Shown one piece after another: positions 1 to 8,023 of a stretch of 64,000 nt of DNA. Source of the stretch: Sphingomonas sp. (GTDB lineage: Bacteria > Pseudomonadota > Alphaproteobacteria > Sphingomonadales > Sphingomonadaceae). The translations under genes and the position numbers were made by a program. The first letter of the stretch is position 1; each line of letters opens with the position of its first letter. The stretch is from the NCBI RefSeq assembly GCF_017745215.1, contig NZ_JAGHZV010000006.1:159716-223715 (forward strand). The letters are read 5' to 3'. The notes below the pieces were generated by a model. It did no database searches, had not been told where the DNA came from, and was given only the letters and a program-made list of their open reading frames with translations.

Positions 1-140
1 ACGGTACCGGTTTCGGCCTGGGCCATCGCGGCAAGCGCTTCTCGATGGTCGTCAACGACGGCATCGTCGAACAACTCAATGTCGAGGCGCCGGGCGAGTT
101 CAACGTCAGCTCGGCCGAATATCTGCTCGAGCAACTCTGA
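1..140 (+). CDS. Peroxiredoxin, C-terminal fragment
   Basis: This is the last 45 codons of a gene cut by the window start, read in the frame beginning at base 3 and ending with TGA at 138-140. The residues match the C-terminus of Prx5/AhpE-like glutathione- or thioredoxin-dependent peroxiredoxins: a G-G-R-rich loop with an RFSMVVNDG strand, then a VEQLNVE strand, an EAPGEFNVSSAE segment and a final LLEQL helix. Enzymes of this family reduce H2O2 and alkyl hydroperoxides through an N-terminal peroxidatic Cys, which lies outside the window, so catalytic competence cannot be judged. Confidence 0.8.
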   Translation, partial: GTGFGLGHRGKRFSMVVNDGIVEQLNVEAPGEFNVSSAEYLLEQL

Positions 141-230
141 AGCGTCTCAGGGGCGTAACGGCCCGCCGCTGGGCGGGGAAACCGTTTCGCCCGTATGGCG
201 TTGAGAATGGGTAGATGGAAAGGGAATGCA

Positions 231-470
231 ATGACCGACACCCCCGGTAACGATACGACCCCCGCCACCACCGCGACTGCCGAGAAGTCGTTCCTCGAAC
301 AGGCTCAGGAAGCGATCGGCGACGCGATCGAGGCGACCGTCGAGGCCGCGAAGGAACACCCCGTCGCCGCCGCGGCGATCGCCGCGGGCGCGACTGCCGC
401 GGTTGCCGGTGCGGCCTATGGCATCAGCCAGCTGCTCGGCAGCGACGAGGACGACGGCAAGAAGGGCTGA
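231..470 (+). CDS. Small single-pass membrane protein, function unknown
   Basis: A 79-residue protein starts at ATG 231, preceded by the purine-rich GGAAAGGGAATGCA; an in-frame ATG at 195 has no such site. The N-terminal 25 residues are Thr/Pro/Asp-rich and probably disordered. An acidic amphipathic helix follows (roughly residues 25-45), then an Ala/Gly-rich hydrophobic stretch (about 47-68) that looks like one membrane segment. The tail is a charged DEDDGKKG. The layout resembles small YqjD/ElaB-like or CsbD-like stress proteins, but I do not assign it to a family. A full palindromic repeat lies 50 bp downstream. Confidence 0.6.
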   Translation: MTDTPGNDTTPATTATAEKSFLEQAQEAIGDAIEATVEAAKEHPVAAAAIAAGATAAVAGAAYGISQLLGSDEDDGKKG

Positions 471-519
471 TCGGGAGGGCGGGGTCCTTTCCGAGAAGGC
501 TCCGCTCCACACTCAACCC

Positions 520-600
520 GCCATCCCGGCGAAAGCCGGGACCCAGGGCCACAGGCGATGTACTGCTTGACCCTGGGTCCCGGCTTTCGCCGGGATGACG
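520..600. repeat. Intergenic palindromic repeat, full copy 1
   Basis: An 81-bp near-perfect inverted repeat with arms of about 30 nt. Each arm carries its own mini-hairpin (CCCGGC-GAAA-GCCGGG), and a spacer of about 21 nt separates the arms. The left end has one change (GCCATCCC instead of GTCATCCC). The same element recurs at 13960, 24268, 29540, 33533, 36099, 39654 and 48560. The spacer here is in the CCxCxxGCGAtG orientation, the same as the copies at 29540, 36099 and 48560. Confidence 0.9.
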
Positions 601-662
601 TTTATGGGGAGCGGCGAGGCGCCCCCCTTGCATCCTCGAAAACCCCGGCCTAGCGCTGGTCG

Positions 663-2105
663 ATGACTCAAGCTGCAGACATCGTCGCCGAGCTCGACCG
701 GCTCTACACTGCCTCGGTCGAGCGCCTGCAGACCGCCTTGGCCCGCTACCTCGATGACGGCACCCCGCCCGACCGCCAGGCGCGGCTCGACGGCTCGTTC
801 GCCTATCCCGAGATCCACCTGCGCTACCGCGGCGGCAACGAGCAGCGCCCCGCTCCGCCGCGATCCTTCGGCCGGCTGATCGATCCCGGCGAATATCGCA
901 TCAGCGTCACCAAGCCGGGCATGTTCGCCGACTATCTCACCGAGCAGCTGACCTTCCTGATCGAGGACTACGACGTCCAGGTGCAGGCGCGTCCCGGCCG
1001 GCAGGAAATCCCCTTCCCCTATGTCCTCGATCCCGGCCACGCCTGGAGCCTCGACGAAGTCTCGGCCACCGAGCTCGCGCGCTTCTTCCCGGCGACGGAG
1101 CTCGCGCACATCGGCGACGAGATCGCCGACGGCCTGTGGATCGCCAGCGACGAGACCCGCCCGCTCGCGCTGTTCGACGGGCTGCGCACCGACTTCAGCC
1201 TCGCGCGCCTCAGGCACTACACCGGCACCCCGGTCGAGCATTTCCAGCAGTACATCCTCTTCACCAACTACCATCGCTACGTCGACGAGTTCGTCCGCTA
1301 TGCGATCGGGCAGCTCGGCGAAGGGAGCCGCTTCACCGGCGTCTCGGGCGCGGGCGGCATCTATGTCGAGGCGGGCGACGACACCGACCGGCTGCTCAAC
1401 GACACCTCGGCGTGGCGCCGCCACCAGATGCCTGCCTATCACCTGATCGCGCCGAACCGCACGGGCATCACGCTGGTCAACATCGGCGTCGGCCCCTCGA
1501 ACGCCAAGACGATCACCGACCATCTCGCGGTGCTGCGCCCCGAAGCGTGGCTGATGATCGGCCATTGCGGAGGCCTCCGCCCCAGCCAGCGGATCGGCGA
1601 CTATGTCCTCGCCCACGCCTATCTGCGCGACGACCATGTCCTCGACGATGTGCTGCCCCCCGAGATCCCGATCCCCGCAATCGCCGAGGTCCAGCTCGCG
1701 CTCGCCCGCGCCGCGGCGACGATCTCGGGCCAGTCGGGCGACGAATTGAAGGCGCGGCTGCGCACCGGCACGATCGTCACCACCGACGACCGCAACTGGG
1801 AGCTGCGCTACTCGACGACGGCGCTGCGCTTCTCGCTGAGCCGCGCGGTCGGCGTCGACATGGAGAGCGCGACGCTCGCCGCGCAGGGCTATCGCTTCCG
1901 CGTGCCCTACGGCACCTTGCTCTGCGTCTCGGACAAGCCGCTCCACGGCGAGCTAAAGCTCCCCGGCCAGGCCAACCGCTTCTACGAGCGCGCGATCGCC
2001 GAGCACCTCAAGATCGGCATCGAGACCTGCGAGGAGCTGCGCCGCGAGGGCCCCAAGCTCCACTCGCGCAAGCTCCGCGCCTTCAACGAGCCGCCGTTCC
2101 GCTGA
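663..2105 (+). CDS. amn: AMP nucleosidase
   Basis: A 480-residue cytoplasmic enzyme that hydrolyses AMP to adenine and ribose 5-phosphate in purine turnover. Length and layout match bacterial Amn: an N-terminal regulatory domain of about 170 residues and a C-terminal nucleoside-phosphorylase-like domain. Recognisable segments include FTNYHRYVDEF (about residue 200), MIGHCGGLRPSQRIGDYVLA (about 297-316, the purine/phosphate-site region), a VGVDMESATLAAQGYRF segment typical of the PNP/UDP family, and CVSDKPLHGELK near the C-terminus. The ATG lies just after a repeat. The next gene begins 8 bp downstream, so the two are probably co-transcribed. Confidence 0.92.
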   Translation: MTQAADIVAELDRLYTASVERLQTALARYLDDGTPPDRQARLDGSFAYPEIHLRYRGGNEQRPAPPRSFGRLIDPGEYRISVTKPGMFADYLTEQLTFLIEDYDVQVQARPGRQEIPFPYVLDPGHAWSLDEVSATELARFFPATELAHIGDEIADGLWIASDETRPLALFDGLRTDFSLARLRHYTGTPVEHFQQYILFTNYHRYVDEFVRYAIGQLGEGSRFTGVSGAGGIYVEAGDDTDRLLNDTSAWRRHQMPAYHLIAPNRTGITLVNIGVGPSNAKTITDHLAVLRPEAWLMIGHCGGLRPSQRIGDYVLAHAYLRDDHVLDDVLPPEIPIPAIAEVQLALARAAATISGQSGDELKARLRTGTIVTTDDRNWELRYSTTALRFSLSRAVGVDMESATLAAQGYRFRVPYGTLLCVSDKPLHGELKLPGQANRFYERAIAEHLKIGIETCEELRREGPKLHSRKLRAFNEPPFR

Positions 2106-2112
2106 GCCGCCG

Positions 2113-3018
2113 ATGCGCCTGATCGACCGCGAGGAAGTCGCCCGGCGGCTCGATCATGCGACCTGCATCGCCCTCGTCCGCGAGGCGATGATCGCGCTCG
2201 CCGAGGGGCGCTCGGCGCAGCTGCTCCGCGGCATCCTCGATCTAGGTAGCGGCGACCTGTTCGGGGTGATGCCCGGCGCGCTCGGCGCGGGATTCGGTGC
2301 CAAGCTGGTGAGCGTCTTTCCGGGCAAGCCTCGCTCGCACCAGGGCGTGATCGCGATGTTCGACCGCGAAACCGGCGCGCCGACCGCAGTGATCGAGGGC
2401 GGCGAAGTCACGGCGATCCGCACCGCCTGCGCTTCGGCCGCGGCGACCGATGCGCTCGCTCGCCGTGATGCGCGGACGCTCGCAATCCTCGGCACCGGCG
2501 AACAGGCCTGGCAACACGCGCTTGCGGTGCCGCTGGTCCGGCCGATCGAGGAGATCCGCATCTGGGGCCGCGATCTCGCGCGTGCCGAGGCGCTCGCCGC
2601 ACGCATCGGCGGCCACGCCCGGGCTGCCGCCACGGCCCGCGAGGCAGTGGCCGGCGCCGACGTGGTCTGCACCACCACCGCCGCCGCCGAGCCGATCCTC
2701 TTCTCGGACGACGTCGCCGACGGCACGCACCTCAACGTCATCGGGTCGAGCCATGCCGGGCCGTGCGAGATCGACACCGCGCTCGTCGCCCGCGCGCGCT
2801 TCGTTCCCGATCACCGCGCCGGCGTGCTCGCGCAGGGCGCCGAGTTCCTCCGCGCCAGGGCCGAAGGGCTGGTCGGCGACGACCATGTCCTGCCGGAGAT
2901 CGGCGCGGTCTACGCCGGTACCGCGCCCGGCCGGCTCGGCGACCGCGACGTGACGATCTACAAGTCGCTCGGCTCGATCGTGCAGGACCTCGCCTGCGCG
3001 CAGTGGCTCGTCCGGTAG
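2113..3018 (+). CDS. Ornithine cyclodeaminase / mu-crystallin family protein
   Basis: A 301-residue NAD(P)-dependent enzyme of the OCD/mu-crystallin fold. The N-terminal substrate domain contains GAKLVSVFPGKP and EGGEVTAIRTACASAAATDAL, the region that binds the substrate carboxylate in OCD relatives. The Rossmann core follows (about residues 118-240) with LAILGTGEQAWQHALA as the dinucleotide loop and the family segment LNVIGSSHAGPCEID. Members include ornithine cyclodeaminase, alanine dehydrogenase, ketimine reductase and siderophore-precursor enzymes. Substrate cannot be read from sequence. It starts 8 bp after amn; a short-form palindrome follows its stop. Confidence 0.85.
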   Translation: MRLIDREEVARRLDHATCIALVREAMIALAEGRSAQLLRGILDLGSGDLFGVMPGALGAGFGAKLVSVFPGKPRSHQGVIAMFDRETGAPTAVIEGGEVTAIRTACASAAATDALARRDARTLAILGTGEQAWQHALAVPLVRPIEEIRIWGRDLARAEALAARIGGHARAAATAREAVAGADVVCTTTAAAEPILFSDDVADGTHLNVIGSSHAGPCEIDTALVARARFVPDHRAGVLAQGAEFLRARAEGLVGDDHVLPEIGAVYAGTAPGRLGDRDVTIYKSLGSIVQDLACAQWLVR

Positions 3019-3043
3019 AGGAAGGGTCTACTCTCCCCCCCAA

Positions 3044-3071
3044 CGTCATCCCGGCGAAAGCGGGATGATGG
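3044..3071. repeat. Short form of the palindromic repeat
   Basis: A 28-bp stem-loop consisting only of the outer ends of the 82-bp element (CGTCATCCCGGCGAAAG followed directly by CGGGATGATG). It looks like a full copy that lost its interior. It lies between the stop of the plus-strand OCD-family gene and the stop of a minus-strand gene, so it could form an RNA hairpin for both transcripts. Confidence 0.75.
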
Positions 3072-3099
3072 TAGTGGCTAACCCAAATCCGATGGCGAG

Positions 3100-3669
3100 C
3101 TAGTCGAGGCTCGCGCCCGGGCACTCGGGAATCGGCACTGCCCGCCCCTGCCGCAGCTCGATCCGGAAGGCATGAGCGCGCGACACGAAGCTCCCCGCTT
3201 CGCGCCCGGGGGGCAGCCCCGATTCCTCGACGAGCACGCAAGGCACGACGCCGAGGCTGCCGAACGCCATCCGCCGGTTCTCGATCGTGCCGAGCCGCGG
3301 CGCCTGGCCGCGCAACGCGGCTTCGATGTCCTCCTCGACCCGCTCCTCGGCCCCGCGTTCGCGTGGACCCAGCGTGAAGGCGCGGATGCGGCTGAAGTGC
3401 GTGGTCCGCTCGACGAGGAGCACCTTGGGCGCCCCGCGCGTCCAGATCACGTCGATCGCGCGCTCGAACCGCATCAGCCGCCGCTGCGGCACGCCGGGCC
3501 CGCGCAGCCAGGCGACGGTCGACACCGCCGCGTCGCCCGCATCGATCGCCGGCGCCGAGATCGTCCAGGCGCGATCGGGCGAGCGCACCTGCCCGCCCTG
3601 GACACCGTCGATATGGTCGGCGGCCGGCACCGCTAGGACCAGCACCAGCGCAGCCATGAGCTTCATCAT
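3100..3669 (-). CDS. Secreted hypothetical protein
   Basis: A 189-residue protein with a short signal peptide (MMKLMAALVLVLAVPAA). The mature part has no family I recognise. A charged central helix (GPRERGAEERVEEDIEAALRG, about residues 100-120) is flanked by beta-rich segments, and one Cys pair (about residues 142 and 183) could form a disulfide. It starts 18 bp after the SIMPL gene stop and follows the M2 peptidase on the same strand, so it is likely the last gene of that envelope operon. Confidence 0.65.
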   Translation of the reverse strand: MMKLMAALVLVLAVPAADHIDGVQGGQVRSPDRAWTISAPAIDAGDAAVSTVAWLRGPGVPQRRLMRFERAIDVIWTRGAPKVLLVERTTHFSRIRAFTLGPRERGAEERVEEDIEAALRGQAPRLGTIENRRMAFGSLGVVPCVLVEESGLPPGREAGSFVSRAHAFRIELRQGRAVPIPECPGASLD

Positions 3670-3687
3670 TTCGTCAGTGCCCTGCGA

Positions 3688-4380
3688 TCAGCGATCGAGC
3701 AGATAGGTGACCTTGACGGGCACCACGAACCGCACCTTGTTCGCCGGCGCGGGCACGGCTTGCGTCGTCATCGCAAGCTGGAGGCTCTCGAGCGGATTGT
3801 CCCCGCTCGACTGGACGATCCGGCGAACACCCAAGACCCGCAGGCCGAGCTGCTGCGCATAGGCTTCGGCATCGGGCCGCCCCCGCGTGAGCGCATCCGC
3901 CTGGGCCGCACGGCGCGCCGCGGCGCAGTCGAACAGCACGCCCGAAGGTCCCTGGATATTGCGGGCACCGGCCTGGCGCAGCGCCGCCGCTGCACGCTCC
4001 GCGCTCTGGCGGTCCCGGAAGACCGCCTGATAGGTCTCGAACTGCGGCACGACCGGCTCGTCGGCGTCTTGGGTGTCGGGGTCGGGGCCGCCCACGGCCT
4101 CGTTCCCGACGAAGCCCAGCTTATAGGGGTCCGGCGCACAGACCGGCTGGTCGATCGGCCCGAGCGGCCGGATCGCGGCGACCGCCGCAGTCTTGGCTGA
4201 GGCGACCTGGGCGCCCGCTTCCTCGGGGGATACGCCGGGCGCGAAGAAATAGCCCGATACCCGATAGCCCTGCGCCGGCACCTCCGCGGTGCCTGCGACG
4301 CCGATCTCGACCTCGACCGGGCCGGGCGCCGCCGCTGCGGCATCCTGCCCGGCAAGCAGCAGCGCGAGCAGCGCGGTCAC
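3688..4380 (-). CDS. SIMPL-domain (DUF541) periplasmic protein
   Basis: A 230-residue protein if started at GTG 4380. That codon overlaps the peptidase stop as GTGA and gives a clean signal peptide (MVTALLALLLAGQDAAAA); the longer open frame upstream lies inside the peptidase gene. The mature region has the SIMPL/DUF541 pattern: an opening VEVEIGVAGTAEV strand, an AxxQVASAKTAAVAAI helix, a central YQAVF-to-ARNIQG segment, an ALTRGRPDAEAYAQQLGL helix, and a closing VRFVVPVKVTYLLDR strand. Molecular function of the family is poorly known. The coupled stop/start suggests co-translation with the M2 peptidase. Confidence 0.75.
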   Translation of the reverse strand: MTALLALLLAGQDAAAAAPGPVEVEIGVAGTAEVPAQGYRVSGYFFAPGVSPEEAGAQVASAKTAAVAAIRPLGPIDQPVCAPDPYKLGFVGNEAVGGPDPDTQDADEPVVPQFETYQAVFRDRQSAERAAAALRQAGARNIQGPSGVLFDCAAARRAAQADALTRGRPDAEAYAQQLGLRVLGVRRIVQSSGDNPLESLQLAMTTQAVPAPANKVRFVVPVKVTYLLDR

Positions 4381-6224
4381 CACCCCTGCGCCTCGCCCTT
4401 GTTCTGCTCGTCGAGCCAGGCCTTCAGCGGCGCGAAATATTCCATCAACGCCTTGCCCGAGATCTCGCGGCTGCCGGTGAACGCCTCGAGCGCGTCGGGC
4501 CAGGGCTTGGAGGCGCCCATCTCGAGCATCTTGTTCAGCCGCGCGCCGACTTCCTTGTTGCCGTAGAAGGAACAGCGGTGGAGCGGGCCCTTCCAGCCGG
4601 CCTGGTCGCACGCCGCCTTGAAGAACTGGAATTGGAGCAGCCGCGCGAGGAAATAGCGGGTGTAGGGCACGCTAGAAGCGACGTGATACTTCGCGCCCGG
4701 ATCGAACCTGGTCTCGTCGCGCGGCTCGGGGGGCACGATGCCCTGGTACTGGAGCCGCAGCGCGTTCCACGCCGCTTCGTAATGTTCGGGCTTGATCTGG
4801 CCGGAGAAGACGCCCCAGCGCCACTTGTCGATCAGCAGGCCGAAGGGCAGGAACGCCACCTTGTCCATCGCCTGGCGAAGCAGCAGCCCGACGTCCTTGT
4901 CCTCGCTCGGCACCTTCGAGGGATCGAGCAGCCCGATCTGGACGAGATAGTCGGGCGTGATCGACAGCGCGATGAAGTCGCCGATCGCTTCGTGGAAGCC
5001 GTCGTTGGCGCCGTTGCGGTAGAGCAGGGTCTGCGCCTGGTACGCGCGCTGGTAGTAATTATGGCCCAGCTCGTGGTGGATCGTGACGAAATCGTCCGAA
5101 TTCACCTTGATGCACATCTTGATGCGCACGTCGTTCTTGTCGTCGAGATCCCAGGCCGAGGCGTGGCAGATGACTTCGCGGTCGGCGGGCTTGAGGAACT
5201 GCGAGCGCTGCCAGAAGCTCTCGGGCAGCTTCTCGAAGCCGAGCGACGAGTAGAAGCCCTCGCCCGTCTCGACCATCTTCTTCCAGTCGTATCCCTTGGC
5301 CTTGAGCAGGTCGCCGGTGTCATAGCCCAGGTCGCCAGCCCCGGCGGGGGCGACGATGTCGTAGATGTTGCCCCATTCCTGCGCCCACATGTTGCCGAGC
5401 AGGTCGGCGCGGATCGGCCCGCTGCGGTCCTGCACCGCCGCGCCGTACTTCTCCGCGAGCTTGCGGCGGACATAGGTGTGGAGCGACTCGTAGAGCGGCT
5501 TCACTTCCTCCCAGAGCTTGTCGGTGAGCTTGGCGAACTCCTCGGGGGGCATGTCGTAGCTCGAGCGCCACATCGTGCCGACGTCCGAGAAACCCAATTC
5601 GCGCGCGCCTTCGTTGGCGATGCCGGTCATCCGCGCGAAATCGTTGCGCATCGGCGCGCCGACATTGTCGTGCCAGCTCGTCCACATCTCCTTCAATTCT
5701 TCGGGGTTGCGGCTGGTGCCCATCGCCGCCTCGATGTCGCTGCCGCTGATCGGCTTGCCGTTCAGCGTGCCCTTGCCCTTGCCATAGGCCGAGCTGAGCC
5801 GCGTCGAGATTTCCGAGAGCGCCGCGGCAGCGCCGTCGCGGGTCGGCGCGGGCAAGGTGATCGCGCTCCTCAGCATGTCGAGCTTGCGCCTGGTGTCGGG
5901 CGAAAGGTCCTTGATGGCCTGGTACTTCGCCGCCTCTAGCGCGTAGCGCACCGCCATCTCGGTGCCGCGCGCGCCATATTCGGCGGCGAGCGCATCGGTG
6001 TCGTCGGTGATATAGGTGGCGTTGATCCAGGCGACGCGGTTCGCGGTCAGGTTGAACTCGTAGAATTCCTTCTCGACCTTGGCGACGAAGGCGTCCGCAT
6101 CAGCCGCGGTCGGCGCGGGGGCGGGAGCAGCAGCCTTGCGCGACTGCGCCGCGGCGGGCGACGCGACGGAGGGCAGGACGAGAAGCGCGGCGAGCGCGAG
6201 CAGCGAAGTGCCGGTACGGAGCAT
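4377..6224 (-). CDS. M2 family metallopeptidase (ACE-like peptidyl-dipeptidase)
   Basis: A 615-residue secreted zinc dipeptidase related to angiotensin-converting enzyme, expected to remove C-terminal dipeptides in the periplasm. ATG 6224 begins a typical signal peptide (MLRTGTSLLALAALLVLPSVASPAAA); the open frame runs 22 codons further upstream without one. The zinc site HHELGHNYY (HExxH, about residue 383) is intact, and the third ligand is probably in FHEAIGDFIALS about 25 residues on. Length equals that of a single-domain ACE homologue. It heads a three-gene minus-strand operon with the SIMPL protein and a secreted hypothetical. Confidence 0.9.
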   Translation of the reverse strand: MLRTGTSLLALAALLVLPSVASPAAAQSRKAAAPAPAPTAADADAFVAKVEKEFYEFNLTANRVAWINATYITDDTDALAAEYGARGTEMAVRYALEAAKYQAIKDLSPDTRRKLDMLRSAITLPAPTRDGAAAALSEISTRLSSAYGKGKGTLNGKPISGSDIEAAMGTSRNPEELKEMWTSWHDNVGAPMRNDFARMTGIANEGARELGFSDVGTMWRSSYDMPPEEFAKLTDKLWEEVKPLYESLHTYVRRKLAEKYGAAVQDRSGPIRADLLGNMWAQEWGNIYDIVAPAGAGDLGYDTGDLLKAKGYDWKKMVETGEGFYSSLGFEKLPESFWQRSQFLKPADREVICHASAWDLDDKNDVRIKMCIKVNSDDFVTIHHELGHNYYQRAYQAQTLLYRNGANDGFHEAIGDFIALSITPDYLVQIGLLDPSKVPSEDKDVGLLLRQAMDKVAFLPFGLLIDKWRWGVFSGQIKPEHYEAAWNALRLQYQGIVPPEPRDETRFDPGAKYHVASSVPYTRYFLARLLQFQFFKAACDQAGWKGPLHRCSFYGNKEVGARLNKMLEMGASKPWPDALEAFTGSREISGKALMEYFAPLKAWLDEQNKGEAQGW

Positions 6225-6286
6225 GGGACGAGACCCTCGGAACGTTTGCGGAATGGGCCGGACAGTGCAGTCGGCCCGCGCCGGGG

Positions 6287-7054
6287 TCAAGCGGCGAGGA
6301 ACTCGGCGATCGCCTGGCCCAGCTCGGGCTTGATCACCGCGCTCATATGCCCGCCCGGCACGTCGCGCGCGGTGGCGTTGGGAAGCCAGGCGGCGAGCTC
6401 GGCGTGGCTACCATTGTCCTGGTCCTCCTCCCCCGACACCACAAGCACCGGCTGGGTGATCGCCGCAAGCTGCGCGCGCGTCGTGTCGACGAAGCTGCCG
6501 ATCAGCAGGAGCAGCGCTTCGGGATCGCCCTTGGTGGTCTTGAGGAACGCCTCGGCATTCCATTCGGGGGTGCCGCGCTCGTGCTTGCCGAGGTTGGTGA
6601 GGATGTTGCGGAAGTGGCTCGAGCGCTTGCCGGTGTTGATCAGCCCCTCCAGCCCCATCCCGCCCAGCACCACGCGGCGCGGCGAAGCACCCGTCAGCAG
6701 CATCCGCACAGTCGTGCGCGCGCCGAGCGAATAGCCGCCAAGATCGTAGTCCGTCAGGCCGAGGCGCGCGAGCAGCGCGTCGCCGTCCTTCGCGAGCACG
6801 TCGGGCGGATAGGCGGCCGGGTCGTGCGGCGCGGCGCTTTGGCCGTGCGCGCGGAGATCGGGCATGATCACCCGGAAGCCCTTGGCCGCGATCGCCGCGG
6901 CATGGCCATAGCGGATCCAGTTGGTCCAGGCGTTGGAGAAGAGCCCGTGGAGCAACACCACCGGCCTTCCCTCCCCCAGCTCGTGCCAGGCGAGCTCGAC
7001 GCCGTCGAAGCTCTGGAACCGGTGCGTCGCGAAATCAGTCGGGGAGGTTGCCAA
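6287..7054 (-). CDS. Alpha/beta-fold hydrolase
   Basis: A 255-residue cytoplasmic alpha/beta hydrolase. Visible elements are the oxyanion segment VVLLHGLFSN (about 32-41), the MPDLRAHGQS strand, the nucleophile elbow GYSLGA (Ser about 108), a likely acid in VVSGEEDQD (about 206-210) and the catalytic His in VPGGHMS (about 236). The protein resembles epoxide-hydrolase/esterase-like members, but the substrate is unknown. The start at 7054 lies 20 nt inside the end of the upstream GFA gene, which implies a shared mRNA. Confidence 0.85.
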   Translation of the reverse strand: MATSPTDFATHRFQSFDGVELAWHELGEGRPVVLLHGLFSNAWTNWIRYGHAAAIAAKGFRVIMPDLRAHGQSAAPHDPAAYPPDVLAKDGDALLARLGLTDYDLGGYSLGARTTVRMLLTGASPRRVVLGGMGLEGLINTGKRSSHFRNILTNLGKHERGTPEWNAEAFLKTTKGDPEALLLLIGSFVDTTRAQLAAITQPVLVVSGEEDQDNGSHAELAAWLPNATARDVPGGHMSAVIKPELGQAIAEFLAA

Positions 7055-7484
7055 TGGCCTTGATCCAGCGGTCGACGAGGGGCTGATACTCGTCCACCCG
7101 ATGCATCGGCAGATCGCGCGTGTCGAGCCAGGATTCGTGCAAAATCGCGTCCGCCGCGAAGTGCGAGATCGGCCGCAGCCCGGAGGGATCGTCGAAGCTG
7201 CCCACCGTGAGGTCGATCTTCGGACTGTCCGGATAGCGGAAGGTCAGCGGCGTGCCGCAGTCCTTGCAATAGCCGCGCATCGCGATCGGCGAGGAGGCAT
7301 ATTCGTCGGGCGGGTGCGTCCATTCGAGGTCCGCCTGGAGCACGTTCTTGAACGCCGCCGCGAAGCCGCCGGTGGCGCGCTGGCACATCCGGCAGTGGCA
7401 GAGATAAGCCTCGTCATTCTCGACGCGCACGCTGTAGCGCACGCGACCGCACTGGCATCCGCCGGTCATCACCTGCTCGCTCAT
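7035..7484 (-). CDS. GFA (CENP-V/GFA) domain protein
   Basis: A 149-residue zinc protein of the glutathione-dependent formaldehyde-activating (GFA) family. The metal Cys set is complete: CQC near residues 10-12, CHCRMC about 30-35, and CKDC about 77-80. Most members have no proven activity, and a spontaneous formaldehyde-glutathione function has been questioned, so the role is left open. It is divergent from the MarR gene at 7574 and overlaps the downstream hydrolase. A second paralog is at 12104. Confidence 0.85.
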   Translation of the reverse strand: MSEQVMTGGCQCGRVRYSVRVENDEAYLCHCRMCQRATGGFAAAFKNVLQADLEWTHPPDEYASSPIAMRGYCKDCGTPLTFRYPDSPKIDLTVGSFDDPSGLRPISHFAADAILHESWLDTRDLPMHRVDEYQPLVDRWIKAIGNLPD

Positions 7485-7517
7485 GCACTTTCCCTAGCCG
7501 CATCTTCGCATGCGCAC

Positions 7518-7544
7518 AATGCAACACCCGTTGCGAGTTGCAAT
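7518..7544. promoter_or_regulatory. Imperfect inverted repeat, candidate MarR operator
   Basis: The 89-bp gap between the GFA start and the marR start contains arms AATGCAAC (7518-7525) and GTTGCAAT (7537-7544), matching at 7 of 8 positions across an 11-bp spacer. A perfect inner GCAAC-N4-GTTGC overlaps the left arm. AT-rich TATAAC (7545) and TTATAT (7559) follow. Position and symmetry suit a MarR-family operator; binding is an inference. Confidence 0.45.
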
Positions 7545-7573
7545 CTATAACCATGCTTATTATATCCCCGCAC

Positions 7574-8023
7574 ATGACCACCGAATCGATCGGATTCCTG
7601 CTCGGCGACACCGCGCGCCTGATGCGCAAGCGCTTCGACGAGCGTGCGCGCAAGAGCGGCGCGACGGGAACGCAGTGGCGCACGCTCAAGATTCTCGAGC
7701 GGCGCGAGGGCATCAACCAGGGCCAGCTCGCCGAAATGCTCGAGGTCGAGCCGATATCAGCCTCTCGTATGATCGACCGGCTGGTGGAATCGGGCCTAGT
7801 CGAGCGGCGCAACGATCCGGGCGACCGGCGCGCGTGGCGGATCCACCTGACCGAAAAGGCCCGCCCCGTCCTCGCCGAGCTTCACGACGTCGCGACGGGA
7901 ATGATCGAAGAGCTGCTTCAGGGGTTGAGTCCCCGCGAGATCGAAACCGTGCTGCATGCGCTCGACGTCATGCGCGCCAACATGACCACCGAGCATGAGA
8001 GAAACGAGGCCGCGCATGGCTGA
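7574..8023 (+). CDS. MarR-family transcriptional regulator of the emrAB operon
   Basis: A 149-residue winged-helix repressor. The HTH runs through NQGQLAEMLEVEPISASRMIDRLV, followed by the wing with the family hallmark NDPGDRRAWRIHLTEKA. Family members sense phenolics or drugs and repress efflux genes. I chose ATG 7574; ATG 7553 and TTG 7538 are in frame but none has a clear ribosome site. A TTATAT box about 15 bp before 7574 would give a leaderless message. The stop overlaps the emrA start by 8 nt, which fits an EmrR-EmrA-EmrB arrangement. Confidence 0.85.
   Translation: MTTESIGFLLGDTARLMRKRFDERARKSGATGTQWRTLKILERREGINQGQLAEMLEVEPISASRMIDRLVESGLVERRNDPGDRRAWRIHLTEKARPVLAELHDVATGMIEELLQGLSPREIETVLHALDVMRANMTTEHERNEAAHG

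Noticed and set aside
513..1946. Long minus-strand open frame of 477 codons opposite AMP nucleosidase
   Set aside because: It lies antisense to amn, has Arg/Ala-rich composition typical of shadow frames in GC-rich DNA and shows no family motif.
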